A stretch of DNA of 64,000 bases from Clostridium formicaceticum (GTDB lineage: Bacteria > Bacillota > Clostridia > Peptostreptococcales > Natronincolaceae): assembly GCF_001854185.1 (NCBI RefSeq), contig NZ_CP017603.1, positions 2,666,001 to 2,730,000 of the forward strand. Direction: 5' to 3'. Below are positions 19,534-28,286 of this stretch, piece after piece (the first letter of the stretch is position 1; the number at the start of each line of letters is the position of its first letter). The notes under the pieces are model-generated. The model was not told the origin of the DNA, did not search any database, and saw nothing but the letters and a program-made list of their open reading frames with translations. Both the position numbers and the translations under genes were made by a program.

Positions 19534-20424
19534 TTATGATTGTTTCAAAAACTCCAAAACCTTCTTATTCACAACATCAGCTTGTACCCATAGTAAATCA
19601 TGACCAGCATTGGAAATAATTTCTGTTTTTATTCTAGGGGATATAGTATTAAGACGTTGCACTGCTTTTTGAGTCGAATAAATCCTCTCATTTTCGCCTA
19701 CTAAATAAAGCGTTGGTGTTTTGATGTTTTTTAATTCATTATCGTTTAGAACCGTTGGATTAGGCAGACGTTTATACTTAAAACATTTTAAAGCTAAAAA
19801 TAAGAAATTGATCTCTTGTTCTGCTGCTTCTTTATCTTTTTTTACTAAATCTTTATAAAGCCAGTATATTAGATTTTTAGCAAAATAGCGTCCAGGCAAT
19901 AATAATAAAAGCGTACGCATAACCCACCCTGCACTTATGGGCAACACCGTAGCAGCTGGAGCTAGTAATATAATTTTATTGAGTTTATTTGGAAAGCGAA
20001 GAGCATATTGGCTTGTCTGCCAGCCTCCATAAGACATGCCCATAAGATGAATATTATTTTCAAGCTCTAGGCTGTCAAATAGTTCATCAAGCCATTTTAT
20101 AAAATCATTCGAGTCATTAATAGTTTGAGTATATATGCTTCGCCCACATCCATAAATATCATCTATTGCATAAATTCTGTAATCCTTAGATAATGCTTCA
20201 ATATTTGAAAGCCACATAAGTGAACTGGCCCCCGCTCCAGGTAATAGAACTAATGCAGGGGCATCTAATGGTCCGCTAATACGTACGAATGTTTTACCAT
20301 ATGAAGTATCTATCATCTTGGTCTCTAAAGAAACTGGCCATAACAATGCAGTTTTATCGTAGAATTTCAAATATTCTTTTTTTGATTCAACTGATTTAAA
20401 AGGATGATATTCCGATATTTTCAT
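19534..20424 (-). CDS. Alpha/beta-fold hydrolase
   Basis: 296-residue soluble hydrolase. The nucleophile elbow GMSYGG gives the catalytic Ser; NAGHDLLW carries the catalytic His; the acid is probably in the VGENERIY strand end, where Glu replaces the more usual Asp. The oxyanion region LLPGAGASSLMW follows the first strand. A lid with two hydrophobic helices (VMRTLLLLLPGRYFAKNLIYWLY) suggests a lipophilic ester substrate. Read on the minus strand with AAGGAGATGAAATC before the ATG. It is flanked by AraC-type genes, one a remnant; a regulator-target link is possible but not shown. Confidence 0.82.
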   Translation of the reverse strand: MKISEYHPFKSVESKKEYLKFYDKTALLWPVSLETKMIDTSYGKTFVRISGPLDAPALVLLPGAGASSLMWLSNIEALSKDYRIYAIDDIYGCGRSIYTQTINDSNDFIKWLDELFDSLELENNIHLMGMSYGGWQTSQYALRFPNKLNKIILLAPAATVLPISAGWVMRTLLLLLPGRYFAKNLIYWLYKDLVKKDKEAAEQEINFLFLALKCFKYKRLPNPTVLNDNELKNIKTPTLYLVGENERIYSTQKAVQRLNTISPRIKTEIISNAGHDLLWVQADVVNKKVLEFLKQS

Positions 20425-20505
20425 GATTTCATCTCCTTTAATAGAATAATTATTATCACCATTATAAGGGTTGTTTTGATTTGCTTCTACTCTCAGAGGT
20501 ATTTT

Positions 20506-20610
20506 TTAAGACCTAAAACGAAAATCTCTTGGATTTGCACCATATTTATTTTTAAAGGCTTTTGTAAAATGAATAGGATTGGAATATCCCTAAATTGTAG
20601 TCCCATAAAG
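20506..20610 (-). pseudogene. Remnant of an AraC-family regulator with internal deletion
   Basis: Minus-strand translation of 20,506-20,589 gives a 27-residue tail, GYSNPIHFTKAFKNKYGANP then RDFRFRS and stop, nearly the same as the end of the AraC protein at 18,233. Immediately upstream the bases read LYGTTI, matching that protein's LYGTTIFRYL, so about 45 codons between these motifs have been deleted. The remnant overlaps the ribosome binding site region of the next gene. No start or N-terminal part is left. Confidence 0.75.
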
Positions 20611-20623
20611 GAGGAATAAATTT

Positions 20624-21493
20624 ATGGATTCATGCTTATTAAAAAATTTGTTGGGTGAAATGCCTATGCCTGCATCGGAGACTGTAGATGCATATATGGG
20701 TGACCAGATGGCTGTTGTAATACCTAAAACGGATGTTTATACTGAAGGCCTCCATATTCATGGAGGTTATCAGTTTATGATGCCTTTTACAACATCTTGT
20801 CTCTTCAAGGTGGAAAAAAGAACCATTATTATCGAACCTAATAAATTTTTTCCCTTTAATCCCGAACAAACTCATTGGATAGCTGACAAATCTACGAACC
20901 TGCGTACTTTATCTATGTTCATAGATAAAGAATACCTGCATGAAACCTCTGATTCGGTTTACGATCGAAAAAATATTTTTTTTGAAAATTACAATGCTAA
21001 ACTCGATGCAAATACACAAAATCTAATTCGAATGTTTGTAGAGGAAGCCCGTAACCGTCAGACTGGATACAACTTTATATTAGAAAGCCTGAGTACAAAC
21101 ATTACCATCAACCTTTTGCGTCAAATGAAAAGTAATCTCTTATCAGTAACCAATCGCCAGTTTATAGAGAGAGAAAGTATCAAGAAAGCTATTGATTTCC
21201 TATGGGATAATTATAAAGAATCCTTTTCCCTGCAGGATGTGACGAAGGTGGCAAATCTTAGTGCCAGTCAGCTGATTCGCTCTTTTAAATATGAAACCGG
21301 TAAAACTCCCTTTGACTACTTATTGGATATCAAAATAGAAAGATCTAAAGAAATGTTGAGACTTAAACAACATACCGTTACAGAAGTATGTTTTACCTGC
21401 GGGTTTAATAGTCTTAGTCATTTTTCAACCATATTCAAAAAAAAAGTTGGTGTTACTCCATCCACGTACCGTCAGTTATTTTTGAAAACATGA
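20624..21493 (+). CDS. AraC-family regulator with cupin-like sensor domain
   Basis: 289-residue regulator. The N-terminal half (about 30-115) has cupin-like features (GLHIHGGYQFMMPF, then the proline/phenylalanine-rich NKFFPFNPEQTHWIAD), typical of AraC ligand domains. The C-terminal double helix-turn-helix spans about 187-287 (FSLQDVTKVANLSASQLIRSF and VTEVCFTCGFNSLSHFSTIF, ending GVTPSTYRQ). AAAGGAGG lies upstream of the ATG. The methyltransferase and nitroreductase-like genes follow in the same direction and may be its targets. Confidence 0.85.
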   Translation: MDSCLLKNLLGEMPMPASETVDAYMGDQMAVVIPKTDVYTEGLHIHGGYQFMMPFTTSCLFKVEKRTIIIEPNKFFPFNPEQTHWIADKSTNLRTLSMFIDKEYLHETSDSVYDRKNIFFENYNAKLDANTQNLIRMFVEEARNRQTGYNFILESLSTNITINLLRQMKSNLLSVTNRQFIERESIKKAIDFLWDNYKESFSLQDVTKVANLSASQLIRSFKYETGKTPFDYLLDIKIERSKEMLRLKQHTVTEVCFTCGFNSLSHFSTIFKKKVGVTPSTYRQLFLKT

Positions 21494-21600
21494 TCATTAA
21501 AGTAAAATTAATGATAATGAAACGAAAGACATATAGCGTAAAATGTTTTATGATTAAATGACATATTACCAGATAAAATAATTTTGATGGAGGAAATGTT

Positions 21601-22521
21601 ATGGAAAAAAACAAAGTCAGCCGTACTGCACTGCTTATGGCCTACTGTCGTGGCTATCATGCTGTGCATGATGACTCTAAAATCTTTGATGACTTTCTAG
21701 CCTATCGCTTACTTCCAGAGGAGGATCGAGTATCCTTCCACCAGGAATTTACGTTAACCAGCCAACAAATTAAGTCTATTGACCCAGCAAGTGCTGCATT
21801 GTGCTATGACGAGGCGGCTGCCTTGGCGTGGAACATGAGGAGCTTGGCCCCTTTACCCCTCGCTGTAAGTCGTGCACGATATTCTGAAGACAGCCTTAAA
21901 AAAGCTGAGAGTATACAACAGTATGTGATTCTCGGAGCAGGGTTGGATACCTTTGCTTTTCGACACCCGGAGATGGTAGAAAAACTTCAGGTCTTCGAAG
22001 TCGATCATATCTCGACTCAATCCTTTAAGCACCGCCGCTTAGCTGAAATGAATTGGAAAATTCCAGCGAATCTCCACTTTGTTCCAATAGATTTCACCCA
22101 GGAAAGTCTTACGGCAGTACTTATGAGTTCTTCGTATAATCCCCAGCTTCCCAGCTTTTTCAGCTGGATGGGTGTTACTTATTATCTAACTCGTGATGAG
22201 GTGTTGGCCATACTACTTTCTATTGCCAATATTGCCCCTCCAGGCAGCATGATCATTTTTGATTACATGGATACCGATGCATTTGACCCTGAGAGAGCAT
22301 CTAATCGTGTACAAGCTGCAATAGAGTATACTCGGCAGCAAGGTGAGCCAATGAAAACAGGCTTTGACCCATCAACATTCGCTGCAGACCTGGCACCTCT
22401 AGGCTTACGTCTCTATGAAAACTTGAGCCCCGCTGACATTGAAGAATTATACTTCCACAAAACCATGAATGGCTATCATGCGTACGAACACATGAACTTT
22501 GCATGTGTAATTGTAGAATAG
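21601..22521 (+). CDS. SAM-dependent methyltransferase, LCM/PPM1-type
   Basis: 306-residue class I methyltransferase of the leucine-carboxyl-methyltransferase-like family (often O-methyltransferases of secondary metabolism). Family signs are SRARYSEDSLKKA, the SAM-binding YVILGAGLDTFAFR (about 104-117), the acidic EVDH strand end, and SWMGVTYYLTRDEV. TGGAGGAAATGTT precedes the ATG. A damaged second copy lies at 37,622, including the upstream 100 bases. Substrate unknown. Confidence 0.85.
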   Translation: MEKNKVSRTALLMAYCRGYHAVHDDSKIFDDFLAYRLLPEEDRVSFHQEFTLTSQQIKSIDPASAALCYDEAAALAWNMRSLAPLPLAVSRARYSEDSLKKAESIQQYVILGAGLDTFAFRHPEMVEKLQVFEVDHISTQSFKHRRLAEMNWKIPANLHFVPIDFTQESLTAVLMSSSYNPQLPSFFSWMGVTYYLTRDEVLAILLSIANIAPPGSMIIFDYMDTDAFDPERASNRVQAAIEYTRQQGEPMKTGFDPSTFAADLAPLGLRLYENLSPADIEELYFHKTMNGYHAYEHMNFACVIVE

Positions 22522-22634
22522 TAGAGTGCTCCATCAGGTTCTTAAGTATTCAAAAAGAACATCGTAACTTTACTATGCAAAATCTTTGATTGTCGGAGAA
22601 GCGTTCCCTGCCATTTATTTAAGGAGTGAAAATA

Positions 22635-23387
22635 ATGAAACAGATCAATCTTTATGAAACAATCTTCAAGCGAAAGTCAATGAGAAGATACGATTTAACT
22701 CCTCTTAATAAAAATACACTTGCAGAAATTTCAGCGTATATGAGAACTTTAAAACCTATAGATGATAACATCACGACTGAAATGAAGATTTTATCACAAA
22801 AAGATGTTAAGAATTTGCCAACATTAAAAGCACCACATTATATTGCAGTATTTTCAGAAAATAAAGAAGGATATTTAACAAATGCCGGTTTTATGCTGCA
22901 ACAGATGGATTTATTTTTTTCAGCTAATGATATTGGTAGTTGTTGGATAGGAATGACAAAGCCAACAGAAAAAACATTAAGTACTTCAAAACTTGAATTT
23001 GTGATTTTATTGGCTTTTGGAAAGCCTATAGAAATAGAATCATTATATAGAGAAAGTACATCAGAATTTAATAGAAAGTCTCTTGAACAAATAAGTAATA
23101 TTACCAACGCCAATGAGTTGTTGGAACCTGCTGGTCTTGCACCATCTAGTGGAAATAATCAACCGTGGTTTTTTACCGGGGGTGACGGCATAATTCATGC
23201 ATATTGTGTTAAGTCAATTACAATTATGTATAAAAGGATGCATATGATTGACATGGGTATTGCTATGTGCCATTTGTGGATAGCAGCAAAGCATTTTGGT
23301 AAAAAAGTTGAATTTATAAATGATATAGCGGCACAAAATAATCCACCAGAAGGATATTATTATATTGTTTCTTTAAACGTTAAATAG
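22635..23387 (+). CDS. Nitroreductase-family protein (TM-nitroreductase-like)
   Basis: 250-residue protein with nitroreductase-fold features: an N-terminal RKSMRRYD motif (FMN phosphate contact), LAPSSGNNQPW in the second half, and a central helix GFMLQQMDLFFSANDIGSCWIG. The order, with a second FMN-like motif near 167-177, suggests a tandem half-domain arrangement as in TM-nitroreductases. The ATG at 22,635 has AAGGAG eight bases upstream; a GTG at 22,626 overlaps that site. Substrate and electron donor unknown. A truncated copy exists at 38,540. Confidence 0.75.
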   Translation: MKQINLYETIFKRKSMRRYDLTPLNKNTLAEISAYMRTLKPIDDNITTEMKILSQKDVKNLPTLKAPHYIAVFSENKEGYLTNAGFMLQQMDLFFSANDIGSCWIGMTKPTEKTLSTSKLEFVILLAFGKPIEIESLYRESTSEFNRKSLEQISNITNANELLEPAGLAPSSGNNQPWFFTGGDGIIHAYCVKSITIMYKRMHMIDMGIAMCHLWIAAKHFGKKVEFINDIAAQNNPPEGYYYIVSLNVK

Positions 23388-23536
23388 TGTCAAGGCTAGC
23401 TAGTAGAAATCATTGGAACTCTTGTTTCAATCATAATCTTCGTTTCATTCTCTGACTTTATTTATAAAGACTACCGCCACAAATAATCGAGGTTTTTAGA
23501 TTGTAGCAAAAAATGAAGGTATAGAAGAAGATGTAG

Positions 23537-23566
23537 AGCCTAACCTTTCTGGTTAGGCTTTATTTA
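23537..23566 (+). terminator. Terminator before the biotin operon
   Basis: AGCCTAACC (23,537-23,545) pairs with GGTTAGGCT (23,551-23,559), followed by TTATTTATT. Between it and the preceding gene (23,400-23,536) a start-less hydrophobic peptide ending IFVSFSDFIYKDYRHK can be read, likely a remnant. Confidence 0.8.
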
Positions 23567-23599
23567 TTGATCATTAGTAAACTTTTAAAATAAATTAAG

Positions 23600-23628
23600 T
23601 TGACAATACAAAAATATCCAGATATACT
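23600..23628 (+). promoter_or_regulatory. Promoter of the biotin operon
   Basis: TTGACA (23,600-23,605), 17-base spacer, TATACT (23,623-23,628). Confidence 0.75.
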
Positions 23629-23629
23629 A

Positions 23630-23662
23630 TTGTTAGTCAAATTAATACATAAAGATTAATGA
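23630..23662. promoter_or_regulatory. Candidate BirA operator
   Basis: TTGTTAGTC (23,630-23,638) and GATTAATGA (23,654-23,662) form an imperfect inverted repeat separated by 15 bases, directly after the -10. BirA sites have TTGTTAAC-type half sites at this spacing. The decayed second copy near 38,950 keeps a closer half site, TTGTTAAC. Biotinyl-AMP-bound BirA would repress bio transcription here. Confidence 0.55.
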
Positions 23663-23792
23663 TTAGAAATTAAAACAATAAAAACGACTTTTACTTTTTG
23701 CAAGATCAATCCTATTGTCAATAGGAGTATGGAGTCGTGAAAAAGATAGTAAGATTTTAAGAGACAAATATAAAGAAGTAGGGGGAGATTTT

Positions 23793-24770
23793 ATGCATCA
23801 CTATATAGCAGAATTGGGTGAAAGAATTTTAAACGGAGGGCAAATCAATTATCAGGAGGCTTTAGCTCTAGAGGAGATTCAGGGGGCTGATCTTTACTTT
23901 CTTTCTGCCTACGCTTCGAAGATTAGAGAAGTATATCAAGGAGATCGGGTTGATCTTTGCTCCATTGTTAGTGCCCGTACAGGAGGATGTAAAGAAAACT
24001 GTGCCTTTTGCTCTCAATCTGCACACCATGAAACAGGCACAAAAGAGGAAATCAATCTAGATAAAAACGAAATTTTACGAAGGGCTAAAGCTATGGAAGC
24101 AGCAGGTATACACCGATTTGATATTGTAACCAGCGGTAAGGGCTACAAGTTGAATGACCCTGAGTTTGCTATCCTTTTAGATATTTTTCGAAAGCTAAAG
24201 GAGGAGACAAAATTACAATTATGTGCTTGTTTGGGGGTTATTGGAGAAGAGGAAGCTCGAGCCATTAAAGATGCAGGGGTTACGAGATACAATCATAACC
24301 TAGAAACTGCTGAGAGCTTCTTTTCTCAAATTGTTTCCACCCACAGCTATAAGGAGAGAGAAAAAACTCTGATGGCGGTTAAAAAAGTTGGCATGGAGGT
24401 TTGCTGTGGAGGGATCATCGGTATGGGAGAGGCTTTTGCCCAAAGGGTTGAGTTTGCTTTTGCACTTAGGAATTTGGCAGTTGATTCCGTACCTCTAAAT
24501 GTATTGAATCCTATTGCTGGTACACCGCTGGAAAATAAGGAACCTCTTTCTCCCTTGGAAGTAATAAAGACTATGGGGATGTTCAGGTTTGTTTTGCCTA
24601 AAACCAATATAAGATTTGCCGGTGGCCGAGAAGTAAACCTACGGAGTCTTCAAGCTTTAGGGTTTGTTTCGGGGATCAATGGCATGCTTACAGGAAATTA
24701 TCTTACAACAAAGGGGCAAGGAATTTCAGAGGACTTAGCAATGATTGAAGACTTAGGCTTGAGGTATTAA
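23793..24770 (+). CDS. bioB: Biotin synthase
   Basis: 325-residue radical SAM enzyme inserting sulfur into dethiobiotin. The radical SAM cluster cysteines are C66, C70 and C73 in GGCKENCAFC; the second cluster ligands (CACLG, CCGG, and Arg in RFAGGR) are also present. GGGGGAG precedes the ATG at 23,793; upstream in-frame codons are probably leader. First gene of the biotin operon, about 160 bases from its promoter. A deleted copy lies at 38,978-39,486. Confidence 0.95.
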   Translation: MHHYIAELGERILNGGQINYQEALALEEIQGADLYFLSAYASKIREVYQGDRVDLCSIVSARTGGCKENCAFCSQSAHHETGTKEEINLDKNEILRRAKAMEAAGIHRFDIVTSGKGYKLNDPEFAILLDIFRKLKEETKLQLCACLGVIGEEEARAIKDAGVTRYNHNLETAESFFSQIVSTHSYKEREKTLMAVKKVGMEVCCGGIIGMGEAFAQRVEFAFALRNLAVDSVPLNVLNPIAGTPLENKEPLSPLEVIKTMGMFRFVLPKTNIRFAGGREVNLRSLQALGFVSGINGMLTGNYLTTKGQGISEDLAMIEDLGLRY

Positions 24771-24802
24771 TCCATGACTGAAAGGAAAGTAGGAGAAATG
24801 AT

Positions 24803-25303
24803 ATGCGTAAAACAAAAGAGATGACATTGATAAGTTTATTAGCAATAATAATCACAATCTCAGGGTCTTTTAAAATCCCTGGCCCATTGCCGGGAACAGA
24901 ATTTCAACTGTCTGCACCTATAGCAGTGGCTATAGCAGCATCTTTTGGGTTTAAGAGATACATAACAGCAGGCATGATAGCCAGTGCCATTGCGCTAGCT
25001 CTTGGAACCCATACGGTTATTCATGTAATCATTGCTATTATATTCAGAGTGGTGGCTGGGGGAATCCTTCACTTTTTTAAACCTAGATTTATAACTATTA
25101 CTGTTGCGGGGCCTTTAGGATCTATGGTGGCAAGGATTGCACTGGGATTTTTATTAAAGATGCCTATTGGGGTGATGCTTATAGCAAGTTTGCCAGGAAT
25201 GTTATATACTGCTATAACCGCTTGGCCGTTAAGCAAACTGATGATTAAGATAAAATATTATACTCCTTTTAGAGAGGTGTCCTATGAAGGAAAATCTATA
25301 TAG
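24803..25303 (+). CDS. Small ECF-type S component in the biotin operon
   Basis: 166-residue integral membrane protein with about five to six hydrophobic helices and a basic C-terminus. The pattern IPGPLPGTEFQLSAPIAVAIAASFGFKRY resembles ECF transporter substrate-binding components, the group that includes BioY, but it is not a clear BioY. From its place between bioB and bioW it probably imports biotin or a precursor such as pimelate. Its end overlaps bioW by 20 bases. Confidence 0.65.
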   Translation: MRKTKEMTLISLLAIIITISGSFKIPGPLPGTEFQLSAPIAVAIAASFGFKRYITAGMIASAIALALGTHTVIHVIIAIIFRVVAGGILHFFKPRFITITVAGPLGSMVARIALGFLLKMPIGVMLIASLPGMLYTAITAWPLSKLMIKIKYYTPFREVSYEGKSI

Positions 25304-26084
25304 CGTCAAAATGAGGGCTGCCAGAAAAGGAGAACATATTTCTGGTGGGGAGAAAGTGATCTTAGAACAAGAGATAGAAAGCGTAGTGCAACAGCTAACA
25401 AAAAGAGCCTTAGAACATAGTAAAGGCAAGCCAGATTTTATAAATATAGCCATACAGAATATAATGAAGGAGACTATAGAGTATATTGCCCCTTTAGACA
25501 TAACAACAGTTGTGGTGGATGATTATATCCAGGGGAGAGAATGTGCAGTGAAAGTATTACAAAAAATTGGCTTATCCTATAAGGCTTCTCAAATAGCACT
25601 CAATATATTAAAGGCTTGCAATCCTATGAGGGGGGCAGTACTTTTGGATATTCATTCTTTGGAAAGGCTTGAACAAGATAAAGATAGGGGAGTGAGGGCC
25701 ACCAACATTGATTGGAGTTTTAGATTAAGGGAGGACTTAGATAAAGTATTAGAAAAAGAAGGCTTGAATAACAATCATGTGAAGGAGGCTGTTGCATTGG
25801 CAAGCAAGGTTTCCAATGCTCCTGGCATCATCGCTGAGCTATGTTGGTCTGATGATCCAGATTATGTTGCTGGCTACGTAGCATCTCAAGACACGGGCTA
25901 TGTTAGAATCACCAAGCTAAAGTCACTAGGTGATGCTGCTGGTGGAAGAATATTTTGCTTTGATGCATCAAAGGCATCTATAGAAGCATGTATAGAATAT
26001 TTGCAAGAGAAAGTGACACTGATCAATGAGCTTCCTGTGGTAAAGGATAGTATTTGCTATAGGGATTTTTTGGAGGAGGCGTAA
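25284..26084 (+). CDS. bioW: 6-carboxyhexanoate-CoA ligase (pimeloyl-CoA synthetase)
   Basis: 266-residue enzyme activating pimelate with ATP and CoA, the first dedicated step in the BioW route. Family signs are YSVKMRAARKGEHISGGEK at the N-terminus, MRGAVLLD, and the ERGVR-like DRGVRATN. Overlaps the membrane protein gene and abuts bioF (TAA followed at once by ATG). Its presence means pimelate comes from outside or from another pathway rather than BioC/BioH. Confidence 0.9.
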   Translation: MKENLYSVKMRAARKGEHISGGEKVILEQEIESVVQQLTKRALEHSKGKPDFINIAIQNIMKETIEYIAPLDITTVVVDDYIQGRECAVKVLQKIGLSYKASQIALNILKACNPMRGAVLLDIHSLERLEQDKDRGVRATNIDWSFRLREDLDKVLEKEGLNNNHVKEAVALASKVSNAPGIIAELCWSDDPDYVAGYVASQDTGYVRITKLKSLGDAAGGRIFCFDASKASIEACIEYLQEKVTLINELPVVKDSICYRDFLEEA

Positions 26085-27248
26085 ATGAGGTTTATAGATG
26101 AATGTTTAAAGGATATAAAAGATAGAGGTCTATATAGGGAGTTTAAGTTTTTAAGTGGTCCTCAAAGTAAATATACGCTAATAGGGAATAAAAGAGTGTT
26201 ATTAATGACTTCCAATAATTATTTGGATCTATGTAATGATGTTAGATTAAAGGATGCAGCAGAAGCAGCAATTCGTACATACGGAGTAGGGGCAGGGGGA
26301 TCTAGGCTAACGACAGGAAGCTATGAACTTCACGATCAACTAGAAAAGAAGATAGCTGATTTCAAGAATACAGAGGCAGCCATTCTTTTCAATACAGGAT
26401 ATATGGCGAATATAGGTGTCGTAACAGCGATAGCAGATAAGGAATGGATTTTATTTAGTGATGCATTAAATCATGCAAGCATTATTGATGGATGTCGGCT
26501 AAGTGGGGCTAAGATTGTTGTCTATAAGCATTGTGATATGGAGGACTTGAGAAAGAAGATAAAGGCTTATGAAGGCAAGAAGAGATGTATCGTGACAGAT
26601 GGCGTATTTAGCATGGACGGTGATATCGCACCATTAGATAAAATAGTAGAGCTAGCGAAAGCAAATAACCTCTTAACAGTGGTTGATGATGCCCATGGCA
26701 CAGGAGTTTTAGGAAATCGTGGTACAGGTTGTGTAGAGTATTTCAACTTAAAAGGGCAGGTGGATATACAGATAGGAACCCTTAGCAAGGCCCTTGCTAG
26801 TGAAGGAGGATTTGTGGCTGGCAGTAAAAGTCTAGTGACCTATTTAAGACATAAGGCTAGAAGTTTCATTTATTCAACTGCGTTATCTCCAGCTACGATT
26901 GCAGTTTCATTGTGCTCTTTAGATATTGTAAAAAGTGAGAAAGACAGAAGGGATAGACTTCTTGAGAACACAAAATGGTTTCAAGAGGAACTAAAAAAAC
27001 TTGGATTTCATGTTTTGGAAAGCAACACAGCAATTATCCCACTTATTATAGGAAGTGCAGAAAAAGCTACAAAATTAAGTGAAAAACTGTTTGAAAAAGA
27101 TATTTTTATCTCAGCAATTAGGCCGCCTACTGTGCCAGACCATACCAGTCGATTGAGAATTACACTGATGGCTACCCATAGTAGAGAAGAACTTAAATAT
27201 GTTTTGAATGGTTTAAAAGAAGCAGGAATGGAATTAGGTATGATTTAG
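26085..27248 (+). CDS. bioF: 8-amino-7-oxononanoate synthase
   Basis: 387-residue PLP enzyme of the alpha-oxoamine synthase family, condensing pimeloyl-CoA with alanine. PLP lysine K235 in TLSKALASEGG; DDAHGTGVLG and NTGYMANIG are also typical. Full length for the family. Glycine C-acetyltransferase is the close alternative, excluded by the operon. Confidence 0.93.
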   Translation: MRFIDECLKDIKDRGLYREFKFLSGPQSKYTLIGNKRVLLMTSNNYLDLCNDVRLKDAAEAAIRTYGVGAGGSRLTTGSYELHDQLEKKIADFKNTEAAILFNTGYMANIGVVTAIADKEWILFSDALNHASIIDGCRLSGAKIVVYKHCDMEDLRKKIKAYEGKKRCIVTDGVFSMDGDIAPLDKIVELAKANNLLTVVDDAHGTGVLGNRGTGCVEYFNLKGQVDIQIGTLSKALASEGGFVAGSKSLVTYLRHKARSFIYSTALSPATIAVSLCSLDIVKSEKDRRDRLLENTKWFQEELKKLGFHVLESNTAIIPLIIGSAEKATKLSEKLFEKDIFISAIRPPTVPDHTSRLRITLMATHSREELKYVLNGLKEAGMELGMI

Positions 27249-27249
27249 G

Positions 27250-27320
27250 TGCAACAAGATCCTTCGCTATGCTCAAGATGACAAATTGAGAGAGTTTTGA
27301 AAATAATTAGCTTAAATTAA
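27250..27320. repeat. GTCAT-type repeat, upstream arm of an inverted pair around bioD
   Basis: CAAGATCCTTCGCTATGCTC then AAGATGACAAATTGAGAGAG and on to AATTAGCTTAAATT matches, as reverse complement, the element at 28,100-28,175. Together they bracket bioD exactly. The core is the same dispersed family seen at 10,657. Confidence 0.8.
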
Positions 27321-27354
27321 CGCCTATGATAAAAGTATTGAAGGAGGCATTTAT

Positions 27355-28068
27355 TTGGGAAAAGGACTGTTTATCGTAGGAACGGATACGGATGTAGGAA
27401 AGACCTTTGTTACAGCAGGTATGACTTATCTTTTAAGAAAAGACAGTTTTAAGGCAATCAGTTTTAAGCCAGTACAAAGTGGAGGGATTCTTAAAAATGA
27501 GAAGTTAGTACCTACAGATGTGGCCTTCGTAAGGGAGATAGCTGCAATCAATGAAGAAGATGTTGTTATGAATAGCTACTGTCTAAGGGAGGCAGTATCC
27601 CCTCATATAGCTGCCGAAAAAGAGAATGTGAAGATTGATATTCAGAAAATCATTGATGATTATGAGAAGTTGAAAGCAGTCTATGATTATGTTCTGGTAG
27701 AAGGGGCAGGTGGGGTTGTTGTACCATTAATTAGAGATGGATACTACATCTATGACCTGATCAGGGAGTTGGATATTCCTGCTGTAATTGTTGCAAGGGC
27801 TGGTGTGGGTACGATTAACCATACTGCGTTAACGGCTGATTTTCTTAGAAGATTGGGAGTAGAGGTAAGGGGATTCATTATCAATCAGTATCATGGAAGC
27901 TATTACGAAAAAGATAACATAGAAGTGATTAAGAAGATTACAGGATTAAATGCTGTAGCTATTATTCATAAAATTGATTTAAAAGAAGAGCGGGAAGCTG
28001 TGATCAATGTAAGAGAAACCTTTGAAAGAAGCTTAACAGTAGAAGGGGTTTTGGATTTATTTGATTAA
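27355..28068 (+). CDS. bioD: Dethiobiotin synthetase
   Basis: 237-residue ATP-dependent carboxylase closing the ureido ring. The P-loop GTDTDVGKT is at 9-17; KPVQSG and VEGAGGVVVPL (about 119-129) are family motifs. TTG start with GAAGGAGG seven bases upstream. The C-terminal part is duplicated as a fragment at 39,503-39,646. Flanked by an inverted repeat pair. Confidence 0.93.
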   Translation: MGKGLFIVGTDTDVGKTFVTAGMTYLLRKDSFKAISFKPVQSGGILKNEKLVPTDVAFVREIAAINEEDVVMNSYCLREAVSPHIAAEKENVKIDIQKIIDDYEKLKAVYDYVLVEGAGGVVVPLIRDGYYIYDLIRELDIPAVIVARAGVGTINHTALTADFLRRLGVEVRGFIINQYHGSYYEKDNIEVIKKITGLNAVAIIHKIDLKEEREAVINVRETFERSLTVEGVLDLFD

Positions 28069-28099
28069 GTATTGAATTTAAAATCAATGAACAAAGTCG

Positions 28100-28175
28100 T
28101 AGATATCAACTTAAGCTAATTATTTCAAAAAATCCTCTCAAGTTGTCATCCCGAGCATAGCGAAGGATCTTGCAA
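28100..28175. repeat. GTCAT-type repeat, downstream arm around bioD
   Basis: Contains TTAAGCTAATTATTTCAAAA, then CTCTCAAGTTGTCATCCCGA and GCATAGCGAAGGATCTTG, the reverse complement of 27,250-27,320 with few changes. It occupies most of the bioD-bioA gap. Confidence 0.8.
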
Positions 28176-28286
28176 TAAGGAAGAAGCTTGTTGCTTTAGA
28201 TCAGGCCATGGAAAGATTTTTAAATGACAAATTATGGTTTAGATTAACGCTAATGTAGATAAAGAGTTATATAAGGAGAAGATAGA

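Noticed and set aside
20404-20619. 71-codon frame upstream of the AraC gene
   Set aside because: It is antisense to the AraC remnant and to the start of the hydrolase gene; its residues give no plausible protein.
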